Source: SZUA-545 sp050297855 (GTDB lineage: Bacteria; Campylobacterota; Campylobacteria; Campylobacterales; SZUA-545). From it: 64,000 nucleotides of DNA. The notes beneath the pieces were generated by a model that saw only the letters and a program-made list of their open reading frames with translations, made no database searches and was not told the DNA's origin. Positions 32,756 through 41,708 of the stretch are shown one piece after another (within the stretch, counting starts at the first letter, position 1; each line of letters begins with the position of its first letter). The position numbers and the translations under genes were made by a program. The stretch covers positions 186,001 to 250,000 of the forward strand of contig JBNKTC010000006.1 of assembly GCA_050297855.1 (NCBI GenBank). Reading direction: 5' to 3'.

Positions 32756-35302
32756 CTAGCGGATCGTAAATGTGTTGGAGGGTCGGGCGATATGGAAGCC
32801 CTGGGCGAAGTCGACACCGATATCTTTAAGGAACTTCATCACCTCCTCGTTTTCGACGAACTCCGCAACGGTTTTGACGCGCAGCTCTTTTGCCAGGGCG
32901 ACGATACTCTTGACAAAGGCGAGGTCCTTTTCGTCCTTGTGGATATTGAGGATAAACTCGCCGTCGATCTTGATGTAGTCGATCGGGAATTTCTTGATGT
33001 AGTGGAATGTCGAAAAGCCCGACCCGAAATCGTCGATGGCGAAGTTGAACCCTTCCATCTTGAGGTTCTGGACAAACTTCTCCAGAAGCGCAAAGCTCTT
33101 GACCGTCTCACGTTCCGTGATCTCGAAGACGATCTTGGACTTGTCGATCCCGTAGGTGTGGACCAGCGACGTGACGTTGTCGATAAACTCGCCGATGATC
33201 AGGGAGCGGGGCGAAAGATTGATAAAGAGATAGCCGTCGTAATCCTCTTCCCGTATCTTCTGGAATGCCTTTTCGATCACGATGTAGTCCATGCGGTGGA
33301 TGACGCCGATCGATTCGGCGATCTCGATGAACTCCCCTGCCCCGATCATGTCGTTTTCGATCTCGATCCGCATCAAAAGTTCGTGGATCTCGATCTTATC
33401 ATTGCTCAGATCGATGATCGGCTGGAAATGTGGTACGATCTTGTCGTGCTTAAGGGCATCGAGGACCAGGATCGTCTTATCCTGAGTCTCCTTAAAGACC
33501 TCGGCGATATCATGCTGGTCGGGAAAACTGATGGCGTTTTTACCTGAGCGTTTGGCGCGGTACATCATCCCGTCTGCGATATTGAAGAGCTCTTTGGCCG
33601 AGGAGGCGTGGTCGGGGAAGATGGAGACCCCAAGGGAGATCGTCGTCTGGGCGATCCCGCCGTCGGGGGCAACGACACTGAAGGCTTCCATACTCTTAAG
33701 CAGCTTCTCGGCGATATGGTATGCCTCCTGCTCGTCGCACTCGGGCAGGATAATGGCAAACTCGTCTCCCCCGTAGCGCGCGGCAATATCTTCGGGGCGT
33801 TTGATCTCTTCGATCAGGTCAGCAAACTCCTGGAGGAACTGGTCACCGAAGCTGTGGCCGTAACGGTCGTTGATCGGTTTGAAATTGTCGCAGTCGATGA
33901 CGAAGACGGCAAAACGGTAGCCGTGATGACCCGCCCGCTTGATCTCGTATTCCAGCAGATCGCGGAAGACGCGCTGGTTAAAGAGTGCCGTCAGCGGATC
34001 GCGGGTCGCGTAGTATTCGAGGTCTTTAGTGTATTTGTGGATCGCCTTGACCGAACCGACCAGGTTGATCAGCGTCGTCAGGATCCCCTCGATGACGATG
34101 TAGCGGATCTGGTCCTGGACCATCAGCGACTGCACGCCGATCCCGACGATCCCGCCGATTTTCGGGGTATCAAGGAAGAGGGATTTTGTCTGCAGTTCGA
34201 TCTCCTCATGGCTGAGTGCCGGTAGTTTGACCGTCCGGTCCGCCACGTTGTGGTTGATATGGTACTGCATCACTTCGTCAAAGTAGGGGCTCTTTTTGAT
34301 CTCCCTAAAAGCGATCTCCTCCATCATGACGATCGTCTCCTCCCGGGGCTCCCCCTTCCAGAAGATCTCGATCTCGTAGTTCTCGTCCCCTACCCTGAAC
34401 ATCGTAAAGAGGCTGTAGGCATCCATGACGTGGTTGATCTCGATGAGGAGGTCGTTGATGTACTCTTTCCAGTCCTTGACGACATCGGTAGTGATAATAA
34501 ACTTGTCCAGCAGGCGGATCTCAAACTCCAGGAGGTCCTTGTCCACCGCGATGTCGCGCAGCTTTGTCGTCAGGGTGTTGACGTTGTGCAGGATACAGTT
34601 CAGCTCGCTGAAGCCCAGGTCGATGTCCTGGATATCCATGTTCTTAAAATCCTTGACCGTGTTGACGCTTTCGACCTTCTGGTTAAAACGGCCTATACTG
34701 CGGTCGAGCCGCTTGCTCACATAACGCGAGAGGATAAAGGAGAGCAGGATGACAAACGGCAGGGCGATCAGGAAGAAGATCATATAACGTGTATTGGTCT
34801 CGCTTGTGATGGAGCTCAGGTCGTTGGTGACGTCAATAACACCCAGAACATCCCCCTGCTTGGTGTTGATATGGCAGACCAGGCACTCGTTCTTCGCCAC
34901 GAGCGGCATGATGGTCCGGATGACCCCGTCTTCGTGGTTGACGACCTGCCTGCCGGTCGTAAAGGCTTCCATGACATGTTCATCACGGCTCTTTTGGGGG
35001 ATCGTTCCGAAAAGCTCCTCGACTCCCCTTCCCCGGTAGATATCGATCGTATGGGAGGTGCTGGCAAACGCCTCCTTGGTCGATCCCAGGAAACTCTCCA
35101 TCTCTTCCCTGGACCACCCCTTGCTCATCACCTGGTACATCGTCGCAAAGACCTGCAGGGCGATCGCATCGGACGTCTTGACCGCCTCCTGCTTGGAAAG
35201 GGTCGTATGGAGATAGCTCGAAAAGAGGTAGATGGCGGAAAAGATCATAATGGTCAGGAACATCATGGTGACGAAGATAAAGTTTTTTAGCGTTTTGGGC
35301 AT
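32756..35302 (-). CDS. membrane GGDEF-EAL protein with periplasmic CxxCH (haem-type) sensor domain
   Basis: An 848-aa c-di-GMP enzyme. TM1 (about 7-30) and TM2 (about 172-192) bracket a periplasmic domain with C140-L-V-C143-H144, a c-type haem-binding motif in a DUF3365/Tll0287-like setting. A linker (about 200-430) contains a GAF-like region. GGDEF is intact at 511-515 (Y-G-G-D-E-F), with an R502-P-E-D505 inhibitory site exactly five residues before it. The EAL domain has E641-L-L-M-R, N695, E727, D757-D758, K778, E814 and Q834, the full catalytic set. Both synthesis and hydrolysis are thus possible, presumably switched by a redox or gas ligand at the haem. Divergent from the haem-motif kinase. 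Confidence 0.88.
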   Translation of the reverse strand: MPKTLKNFIFVTMMFLTIMIFSAIYLFSSYLHTTLSKQEAVKTSDAIALQVFATMYQVMSKGWSREEMESFLGSTKEAFASTSHTIDIYRGRGVEELFGTIPQKSRDEHVMEAFTTGRQVVNHEDGVIRTIMPLVAKNECLVCHINTKQGDVLGVIDVTNDLSSITSETNTRYMIFFLIALPFVILLSFILSRYVSKRLDRSIGRFNQKVESVNTVKDFKNMDIQDIDLGFSELNCILHNVNTLTTKLRDIAVDKDLLEFEIRLLDKFIITTDVVKDWKEYINDLLIEINHVMDAYSLFTMFRVGDENYEIEIFWKGEPREETIVMMEEIAFREIKKSPYFDEVMQYHINHNVADRTVKLPALSHEEIELQTKSLFLDTPKIGGIVGIGVQSLMVQDQIRYIVIEGILTTLINLVGSVKAIHKYTKDLEYYATRDPLTALFNQRVFRDLLEYEIKRAGHHGYRFAVFVIDCDNFKPINDRYGHSFGDQFLQEFADLIEEIKRPEDIAARYGGDEFAIILPECDEQEAYHIAEKLLKSMEAFSVVAPDGGIAQTTISLGVSIFPDHASSAKELFNIADGMMYRAKRSGKNAISFPDQHDIAEVFKETQDKTILVLDALKHDKIVPHFQPIIDLSNDKIEIHELLMRIEIENDMIGAGEFIEIAESIGVIHRMDYIVIEKAFQKIREEDYDGYLFINLSPRSLIIGEFIDNVTSLVHTYGIDKSKIVFEITERETVKSFALLEKFVQNLKMEGFNFAIDDFGSGFSTFHYIKKFPIDYIKIDGEFILNIHKDEKDLAFVKSIVALAKELRVKTVAEFVENEEVMKFLKDIGVDFAQGFHIARPSNTFTIR

Positions 35303-35400
35303 ACGGGGGACCTTCGGCGGAAAATTAAAAAATTGTGAATATTCTAATCAAAAGGAGATGTAGGAAAGCTAAAACGAAAAGCCCCTTCCATAAAAAAAAA

Positions 35401-35523
35401 TTATTTTATAGAAGAGAAACCGCCCAAAGCGATACTGCCGATGCCGATTGCGGCTGCGATCGGATCGTATCCCCAGAAAAAGATAAACGTCAAACCGCAG
35501 ACGATGTAGATCAGTGAAAGCAT
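35401..35523 (-). CDS. 40-aa predicted membrane protein between the two haem-motif sensors
   Basis: A small frame with good protein character: M-L-S-L-I-Y-I-V-C-G-L-T-F-I-F-F-W-G-Y-D-P forms one membrane helix, then a Gly/Ala/Ile-rich second hydrophobic segment (A-A-A-I-G-I-G-S-I-A-L-G-G-F) ends S-S-I-K. GAG lies 7 bp before the ATG, a weak ribosome-binding site. It is the only gene in the 369-bp space between the divergent sensors and lies on the same strand as the GGDEF-EAL gene, downstream of the kinase promoter region. I have no family name for it. Confidence 0.6.
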   Translation of the reverse strand: MLSLIYIVCGLTFIFFWGYDPIAAAIGIGSIALGGFSSIK

Positions 35524-35671
35524 TAAAGGCTCTTTTACTTAATTCGATTTCCCCTATCCTACCGCGCCGCTGTGACACCTCGATTACCGTAATATAAATA
35601 GATTTTTTAACGTTTATTTAATTTTATCCTTATAAAATCACTTAATATGCCGCTATTAAGGTAAGAGTATT

Positions 35672-37189
35672 ATGATCAAACGCTTCTATCAAAACTACCG
35701 GTTTCTTAAGACCAGCGTCCTGCTTCTGGGACTTTCTCTCATTATCCTGATCCTTTATGCCCTTTTCCTGATCCAGCATGCCAGTGAGAATGAGATCAAC
35801 AACCTTAAAATGACCCTAAAAAACGAAGCGATCTCGCATTTTGAGAGCATGGTGGTTTTACGCCGATGGAATGCAATGCACAGTGGTGTCTTTATCAAAC
35901 AGGAAAAGGGACTGGAGCCCAATCCCTTCCTGGCGGATAACCTAATGACCAGCCGGAGTGGGGAGCATTACCTCCGGGTTAATCCCGCATGGATGACCAA
36001 ACAGGTTGCCGAGATCGCCAACCGGACGACCAGACACTACTACCACATCACCAGCCTTACACCCCTCAATCCCGCCAATGCCCCTGCCGATTCATTCGAA
36101 AAAGAGGCCCTGGAGTATCTTGGGGCCCATCCCGACGAACCCTATACCTATACCTTTGATCTTACCGATAAGAAGAAGATCCATTTTATGGGAACCCTGC
36201 GCACCGAAGCCTCCTGTATCAAGTGTCATTCGGACTATGAGGTCGGGCAGATACGGGGCGGTATCCGCGTCTCCCTTCCCGCAGACGATATTATTCGTGA
36301 TATCGGGGAGATCATGGATACAAAACAGCGCTTCATGACCTTCCTGGGAATGATCTTACTGCTAGTCGGGATCTCCCTGGTCTACCTCCTCTCGGTCATC
36401 CGCTCCTCCAAAAACAAAGACGAACTGATGGCACAGCAGTCCCGGCACCTCGCCATGGCCGACCTGATCGTCTCCATATCCCACCACTGGCGACAGCCCC
36501 TTAATGCCCTTGCCCTCTATATCCAGGACCTGGGAGACGCCAATAAGTTCGGCGAACTGGACCAGACCTACCTGGACAATATCATCGGCCGTTCCATGCA
36601 CCAGATCAACTACATGTCCAGTGTGATCGACGACTTTAAAAACCTGATCGATCACGAGACCCGGCCGGAAACGGTCACCGTCGATGCGATCATACAAAGC
36701 AGCATCTACTTTAACGAACCCGCCCTGATCCAGGAGAAGATCTCCCTCAAGGCCTCCTGCCGCTGCCCGGCACGGCACTTTACGACGACACTGGAAGACA
36801 ACCGGATATGCAACCAGTGCGATATGACGCTTAACACCTTTTCCGGCACCCTCAAGCAGGTCCTGATCAACCTGATCCGCAACAGTATCGACGCGGTCTC
36901 ACGCAACCAGGTGAGCGGCAAGGGGGAGATCCGCATCAGTTTCCAGATAACAGAGGAGGAGCGGTTGCACATACGTGTCGAAGATAACGGCGGGGGGATC
37001 CCCGAAAAGATCAAGGAGCGGGTATTCGACCCCTACTTCACGACAAAAGAGAACCGCGAATCGATGGGGATGGGACTCTATGTCTCCAAAAACCTGGTTG
37101 AGAAGAAGCTATCCGGATCACTCCGTTTTGAAAATAGCGAAAGCGGGGCGGCTTTTACCGTTGAGATCCCCCGTTTTCTCCGGGATTAG
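35672..37189 (+). CDS. sensor histidine kinase with periplasmic CxxCH domain and cytoplasmic cysteine cluster
   Basis: A 505-aa kinase. TM1 (about 14-35) and TM2 (about 222-243) flank a DUF3365-like periplasmic domain with C182-I-K-C185-H186, a covalent haem motif. The cytoplasmic part has a HisKA box with H271 (S-H-H-W-R-Q-P-L-N) and a HATPase (D-N-G-G-G-I, G-M-G-L-Y). Between the two lies an unusual segment with C363-R-C365 and C380-N-Q-C383, able to hold zinc or an Fe-S cluster. No response regulator is adjacent. It may sense periplasmic redox state with a second internal metal site. Convergent with the exonuclease gene, overlapping by 4 bp. Confidence 0.87.
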   Translation: MIKRFYQNYRFLKTSVLLLGLSLIILILYALFLIQHASENEINNLKMTLKNEAISHFESMVVLRRWNAMHSGVFIKQEKGLEPNPFLADNLMTSRSGEHYLRVNPAWMTKQVAEIANRTTRHYYHITSLTPLNPANAPADSFEKEALEYLGAHPDEPYTYTFDLTDKKKIHFMGTLRTEASCIKCHSDYEVGQIRGGIRVSLPADDIIRDIGEIMDTKQRFMTFLGMILLLVGISLVYLLSVIRSSKNKDELMAQQSRHLAMADLIVSISHHWRQPLNALALYIQDLGDANKFGELDQTYLDNIIGRSMHQINYMSSVIDDFKNLIDHETRPETVTVDAIIQSSIYFNEPALIQEKISLKASCRCPARHFTTTLEDNRICNQCDMTLNTFSGTLKQVLINLIRNSIDAVSRNQVSGKGEIRISFQITEEERLHIRVEDNGGGIPEKIKERVFDPYFTTKENRESMGMGLYVSKNLVEKKLSGSLRFENSESGAAFTVEIPRFLRD

Positions 37190-37914
37190 CAGCCGTTGGC
37201 AAACCAGTATTCGATCGTCGCCCGGGCATCGGGGGTCAGCTGTTTGAACTCACGCAGCACCCACTGGAAATAGTCCGGGTCGGCGCATACCACCTCTTCA
37301 TATTTCCGTCCCCGGTACTTCCCGAAGGATACCGTTTTGATCATGGCGGGCGTTCCCGTCAGGGTGATCAGGTTTTCGATGTCGTTTTCCACATGTTCGA
37401 GGAGGTGATTCAGGAGCAGTTTGGTCACCAATACGTCGCTGACGGCATCGTGGGGCCTGATCTCACGTCCCAGGGCCTCGGCGATCATCTTCTCATGGCG
37501 GTAAAGCCCTAGCTCATAGCGTAAAAACTGCAGGGCATGGCGGCGCGTAGAGAGCAGGTGCTTGGCGCATACGAGGGTATCCACCACCCTTCCCTGCCAC
37601 TCGAACCCTTCGCTGTAAAGCACCCCCAGGTCAAAAGGGGCGTTCTGGATGACGATGATGTTTTCGGGACGGTTGAGCTTTTTAAGGAGGGCGAAACTCT
37701 CCGTCTCCTTCAGGCGGGGCTTGTCACTCACCATCTCGTTGGTGATATGATGAATCGCCATGGCGTCGGCCAGGATATCGCAGCCGGGGTGGCAGAGGTC
37801 TTCGTGGACTTCCCACTCCCCCGTATGGTCGGTCAGGAAACCGAGCTGGCAGATGCGGTCCTCCCCTTTGGGGCGGCCCGTCGTCTCCGTATCCAGGATA
37901 ATAATCGTACTCAT
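37186..37914 (-). CDS. DEDDh 3'-5' exonuclease with ExoX-like C-terminus
   Basis: A 242-aa DnaQ-fold nuclease. Exo motif I is I-L-D-T-E-T-T-G near the N-terminus; motif II is Q-N-A-P-F-D; motif III is R-P-H-D-A-V-S-D, giving the H-x4-D of the DEDDh class. After residue 185, T-V-S-F-G-K-Y-R-G and D-P-D-Y-F-Q-W-V-L match the small C-terminal domain found in ExoX-like proteins. It acts on single-stranded 3' ends in repair or RNA trimming; target not known. The ATG at 37914 has GGAAC upstream; a longer frame continues into the ABC remnant and was rejected. Confidence 0.85.
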   Translation of the reverse strand: MSTIIILDTETTGRPKGEDRICQLGFLTDHTGEWEVHEDLCHPGCDILADAMAIHHITNEMVSDKPRLKETESFALLKKLNRPENIIVIQNAPFDLGVLYSEGFEWQGRVVDTLVCAKHLLSTRRHALQFLRYELGLYRHEKMIAEALGREIRPHDAVSDVLVTKLLLNHLLEHVENDIENLITLTGTPAMIKTVSFGKYRGRKYEEVVCADPDYFQWVLREFKQLTPDARATIEYWFANGC

Positions 37915-37942
37915 ACTGTTCCGTTTGTCAGAAATTTTTGCG

Positions 37943-38155
37943 TTATTGTGCCGAAGCGAGGCTTTTACGGAAGAATGCCAGGGCCAGCAGGAAGTAGACC
38001 GCCCCAACCCCCACGAGCCAGACCATATTGGGCCAGACCGTCTCCAGCCCCGCCCCGCGGTAGAGGATCGCCTGGGCCATACTGACAAAATGGGTCATGG
38101 GTGAGATCTGCATAAAATCCTGGAGCACTTCGGGCATACGGTCCGTCGGCTACAA
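37943..38155 (-). pseudogene. C-terminal remnant of an ABC-2 type export permease
   Basis: The last about 65 codons of an ABC-2 permease remain: M-P-E-V-L-Q-D-F, then P-M-T-H-F-V, A-I-L-Y-R-G-A-G-L and V-W-P-N-M-V-W-L followed by a final transmembrane helix and F-R-K. These are the typical last loop and helix of the YhhJ/YbhR group. Upstream in this frame a TAG stop appears within a few codons and the rest of the about 370-residue permease is missing. The fragment has no ribosome-binding site of its own. It is joined to the start of a different gene (38150-38243). Confidence 0.7.
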
Positions 38156-38243
38156 TCCCGATCGTCCGGACCGAATCCGGGCTGCTCCAGAGGAGCGTCA
38201 CGCCGATCATCAGTGCGGCGATCATCCCTAAACCTTGTTTCAT
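38150..38243 (-). pseudogene. N-terminal stub of a deleted exported protein
   Basis: An ATG at 38243 with AAGGAAGG upstream opens a frame encoding a signal-peptide-like M-K-Q-G-L-G-M-I-A-A-L-M-I-G-V-T-L-L-W and about 12 more residues, after which the sequence runs out of frame into the permease remnant. It looks like the first gene of an operon whose middle has been deleted, leaving its first 30 codons joined to the last 65 of the last gene. Identity of the lost protein is not readable. Confidence 0.5.
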
Positions 38244-38343
38244 GCCCGTCCTTCCTTTGGGAAGTGAATATCGTATGATTCGATTTTAGACTAATGCGGC
38301 TTAACACCCTGACCCGTTTATCGGCACCATAACGTGAAGCGGC

Positions 38344-38349
38344 TATAAT
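38344..38349 (+). promoter_or_regulatory. -10 element for dgt
   Basis: TATAAT 28 bp upstream of the dgt ATG in an otherwise unremarkable 134-bp gap. Confidence 0.5.
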
Positions 38350-38377
38350 ACATCCAAATCACGACGAAAGCGATACG

Positions 38378-39739
38378 ATGAACTGGAACGAGCTCCTCAA
38401 CCCCGCACGCCTGGGGTACCCCACCCCGAAGACCAATGCCCCCTACGACAGCAGGAACGCCTTCGAGCAGGACTACTCCCGGGTCGTCTTCAGCTCGGCG
38501 GTCCGCCGCCTCCAGGACAAGGCGCAGGTCTTTCCCCTGGAGAGTACGGGGTATGTCCGGACACGGCTGACCCACTCCATGGAGGTCTCCAGTATCGCCC
38601 GTTCACTTGGGGTCAGCGTCGAAAACGAGCTGATCCGAAGCGGCAGGCTGGACGCTGACCATGCAGGCAGCCTCGGGGCGATCCTCTCCACGGCCGGGCT
38701 GATCCACGACCTGGGCAACCCGCCCTTTGGCCATTACGGCGAAGAGGTGATCCAGCGCTTTTTCGGAGACATGTTTACCAAGGATGGCATGGGGCTTGAT
38801 GCCGCCAAGCAGGGTGATTTCACCCACTTCGACGGAAACGCCCAGGCGCTCCGCTACATCACCAAGATCCACTACATGTACGACAAGGACGGCGACGTCA
38901 ACGGCTACGACCTGACCTACGCCACGATGGCGACGATCATCAAATACCCCCGCAGTTCGCTCGAGGTTGACAGGACCAGGGGACTGAGCTACAAGAAGAT
39001 CGGCTATTTCCAGTCGGAAAAGGCGAAATTCGAGACGATCCGCGACGCCTGCGGCATGGGGAGCTCCCGTCACCCGCTGGTCTTTCTGCTGGAAGCGGCG
39101 GACGACGTCGCCTACATGGCCGCCGATATCGAGGACGGCTTTAAAAAAGGCGCGGTCACCCTCCCCCGGATCCGGGAGTACCTGGAGCGACATATCACCA
39201 GTGAAGAAGGCCGTGCACTGCTTGAGAAACTGGAGCGGCAGGAGAAGCGGATCAATCCCCACTACCCGGAAAAAGAGGAGCTGACGGTCCAGTGGCTGCG
39301 TATCTTTATTCAGCAGTTCCTGATCAAATCGGCCATAGACGCCTTTATGGAGCATTACGATGCGATCATGGCCGGAACCCACGAAGCGGATCTCCTCAAA
39401 CACGGGGCGGCCGGGGAACTCCTGGAAGCTCTTAAGTCCCTGGGCCGAGACCATATCTACAGCCATAAAAGCGCCGTTACCAAAGAGCTGGCCGGCGGCA
39501 AGGCGCTGGAGGGGCTGCTGGATTTCTTCACCCATGCGGTCCTCTCAGACGGCAACGATTTCCGCTCTCGGAGCCTCTACTCGCTCATCTCCCCCAACTT
39601 CCGCTTTATCAATGAGCAGTTCCCGTCATCACCGGAGACTGTCTACGACAGGCTTCTCCTCGTGACCGACTTTATCAGCGGAATGACCGACTCCTATGCC
39701 GTGGATCTGTATCAAAGGCTTTCGGGCATTAAGATGTAG
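38378..39739 (+). CDS. dgt: deoxyguanosinetriphosphate triphosphohydrolase
   Basis: A 453-aa HD-domain enzyme that removes triphosphate from dGTP or other dNTPs, controlling nucleotide pools and limiting phage. Signatures: Y-S-R-V-V-F-S-S-A-V-R-R-L-Q-D-K-A-Q-V-F-P, R-L-T-H-S-M-E-V, the metal HD in L-I-H-D-L-G-N-P-P-F-G-H-Y-G-E, and a later D-D-V-A-Y motif. Length is in the bacterial range. The end overlaps the convergent kinase by 11 bp. Confidence 0.92.
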   Translation: MNWNELLNPARLGYPTPKTNAPYDSRNAFEQDYSRVVFSSAVRRLQDKAQVFPLESTGYVRTRLTHSMEVSSIARSLGVSVENELIRSGRLDADHAGSLGAILSTAGLIHDLGNPPFGHYGEEVIQRFFGDMFTKDGMGLDAAKQGDFTHFDGNAQALRYITKIHYMYDKDGDVNGYDLTYATMATIIKYPRSSLEVDRTRGLSYKKIGYFQSEKAKFETIRDACGMGSSRHPLVFLLEAADDVAYMAADIEDGFKKGAVTLPRIREYLERHITSEEGRALLEKLERQEKRINPHYPEKEELTVQWLRIFIQQFLIKSAIDAFMEHYDAIMAGTHEADLLKHGAAGELLEALKSLGRDHIYSHKSAVTKELAGGKALEGLLDFFTHAVLSDGNDFRSRSLYSLISPNFRFINEQFPSSPETVYDRLLLVTDFISGMTDSYAVDLYQRLSGIKM

Positions 39740-41114
39740 GAGGGGTGTGCTCCCCGTAAAACTCGATTGTGAAGCGGGTACCCCCTTCGATATCTTCCAC
39801 GAAGACCGCCCCGTCCTGGTGGCGTTCGAGAATAGTCTTGACCATATAAAGCCCGATCCCCGTTCCCACACTCTGATGCTTGGTCGTAAAGTAGGGTTCG
39901 AAGATCTTGCCCCTGATCTCATGGGGGATCCCACCCCCGTTGTCCTCGATGACTACTTTGTTGATCTCGCCCGCGACGGTGCGGATCGTGATCCTCCCCT
40001 CTTTGATCTCCCGCTCGATAATGGCATCTTTGGCGTTATTGACAAGGTTTAAAAGCACCTGTTTGAGTTCGTTAGGGTAACTGTAGAGCGTAAAATCCTC
40101 TCCCTCGGTATGGAAAGCGATCCGGTAGTGCCGTAGCTGCGCCGATACGATCCCGGCTATATCATCGATACACTCCTTGATCCCGAAACGCTCTTTGGTC
40201 TTGTCCGGCTTGAAAAAGTTACGGAAGTCGTCGATCGTCTTGGACATATAATGGATCTGCTGCATCGTGGTTGCCAGGGCACGGTCCAGGTAGGCTTCGT
40301 TCAGCTCCCCGAATTCATACGCATCCCTCAGGTCCTGCATCTCAAGCCCCATGACACTCAGGGGCTGGCGCCACTGGTGGGCGATGGAGCTCATCATCTC
40401 GCCCATCTCAGCCATCTTGGCCTGCTGGATCATCACCTGTTCCTGCTGGCGGATCTGTTTTACCGACTCCCTGACACGGTTTTCCAGGTTTCTATTGAGT
40501 CCGAAGGCTTCGTTTTTGTAGCGGATTTCCCGAAGGAAGGTCCGTGACTGGTTCATGATGACCCGTATCAGTACCAGCCACTCGAACAGGACAAAAAAGC
40601 CGTGCAGCAGGACGATATCGATCCCGCACCCGTAATTAAAAACGACGATCGGGGCTCCCAGCAGTGTCACGCCGCCTGCCTGGAGGTAGTTAAACAACAG
40701 GTGGTGCAGAATAATAAAAAAAGCGGCGACGGTCACCGGACGGTAGTCTTTGTAAAGCGGAAGGAACGAGAGGGCGACAAAGACGTGAAAGTGCATCTCG
40801 ATCCGCCCGAGATGCTGCTGGATAAAGATAGCTGAAAAGCCCATCAGGACCAGGGCTGCGAGGATGCGGAACATGGGGGTGCCGGAGGCGAACCGGAAGC
40901 CGCTCCAGATCAACAAAAACAGCAGACCGCCCCCCACGAATCCGAGCAGGTAGGTACTGTAGAAATAGGCGCTGAGCGTCGAGGCGAGCAGCCAGTGCAC
41001 GGCGATCAGTTTGACCATAAAGCGGTCGGCTTTTCGGTAATCTTCCAAAAGCTCCTTATGGTCTTCGGGAAGATGGAGGGAACGGTACAGTGCCGCGACC
41101 TTACTCAGGATCAT
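39729..41114 (-). CDS. sensor histidine kinase with histidine-rich membrane sensor domain
   Basis: A 461-aa kinase with six or so N-terminal transmembrane segments (about 35-195). The segment M-H-F-H-V-F-V-A-L-S-F-L and I-I-L-H-H-L-L-F-N-Y-L-Q resembles the His-rich membrane sensor domain found in some chemotaxis receptors and kinases; these histidines could hold metal or haem. Then a coiled coil, HisKA with H246 (I-A-H-Q-W-R-Q-P-L) and HATPase (D-N-G-G-G-I-P, G-T-G-I-G-L). It overlaps the SCO-like gene by 14 bp and so is co-expressed with it; copper or oxygen sensing is an inference from that coupling. No adjacent response regulator. Confidence 0.85.
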   Translation of the reverse strand: MILSKVAALYRSLHLPEDHKELLEDYRKADRFMVKLIAVHWLLASTLSAYFYSTYLLGFVGGGLLFLLIWSGFRFASGTPMFRILAALVLMGFSAIFIQQHLGRIEMHFHVFVALSFLPLYKDYRPVTVAAFFIILHHLLFNYLQAGGVTLLGAPIVVFNYGCGIDIVLLHGFFVLFEWLVLIRVIMNQSRTFLREIRYKNEAFGLNRNLENRVRESVKQIRQQEQVMIQQAKMAEMGEMMSSIAHQWRQPLSVMGLEMQDLRDAYEFGELNEAYLDRALATTMQQIHYMSKTIDDFRNFFKPDKTKERFGIKECIDDIAGIVSAQLRHYRIAFHTEGEDFTLYSYPNELKQVLLNLVNNAKDAIIEREIKEGRITIRTVAGEINKVVIEDNGGGIPHEIRGKIFEPYFTTKHQSVGTGIGLYMVKTILERHQDGAVFVEDIEGGTRFTIEFYGEHTPPTS

Positions 41115-41673
41115 GATCTGCCTTTTGGGGGAATAGATATTCGCCGATCACCTTTTTTCTAAAGGGTGTCTGCGTAAAGACCGCTTTTATCCGGTAGTGT
41201 GGCCCCTCCTGTTCCAGGAGGTAAAGGAATGCGGTATGGTCGTACTCGTCCGTTTCTGTCAATGACGGTGCGTAGCGGGCACCGAACTCCCCGAGCAGAC
41301 GGTGCAGGATCTCTTTTTCGAGGTAGATGCCATGGAAATCCCTGTGGAAGGAGCGGCTGAAAAGGGTGACCTGTTCGGGATCGGAAAGCGGTTTGAGGTT
41401 GACCACCACCACATCGACCTGATTCTGCTCCTCCTTCGTCAACCCCTCGTATACGTCGGCCAGCTCATTGAGCCTGGGGGTACAGATATCCTCGCACCCC
41501 ACATACCCGAAAAAAACAAGAAGATACTTCGTATCAAACGGCTCGAAAACCCTGCTTTCCAGCGTTCGCTCCATTGGGACCACACCCCCCTTGGAAAAGA
41601 GCCCGGGAAGCAGCACCAGACCGGTAAACAGCAGAATAAATACAGGTATGAGCCAAAAAGTCATCTGCTTCAC
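41101..41673 (-). CDS. SCO1/SenC family thioredoxin-fold protein
   Basis: A 190-aa membrane-anchored periplasmic protein. One N-terminal helix (about 6-25) is followed by a thioredoxin fold with C60-E-D-I-C64 (the SCO CxxxC copper/redox site) and H146 in Y-D-H-T-A-F-L, the third copper ligand of the family. SCO proteins deliver copper to CuA sites of oxidases or nitrous-oxide reductase, or act as thiol reductases. It precedes and overlaps a sensor kinase and lies downstream of a CusA-type pump with its own TATAAT promoter, so copper handling is the shared theme. Confidence 0.86.
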   Translation of the reverse strand: MKQMTFWLIPVFILLFTGLVLLPGLFSKGGVVPMERTLESRVFEPFDTKYLLVFFGYVGCEDICTPRLNELADVYEGLTKEEQNQVDVVVVNLKPLSDPEQVTLFSRSFHRDFHGIYLEKEILHRLLGEFGARYAPSLTETDEYDHTAFLYLLEQEGPHYRIKAVFTQTPFRKKVIGEYLFPQKADHDPE

Positions 41674-41702
41674 GAAATCCCGACTCCCTTATGTAATCAT
41701 CT

Positions 41703-41708
41703 ATTATA
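41703..41708 (-). promoter_or_regulatory. -10 element for the SCO-kinase pair
   Basis: TATAAT on the minus strand about 30 bp upstream of the SCO start at 41673, separating this unit from the Cus operon. Confidence 0.5.
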
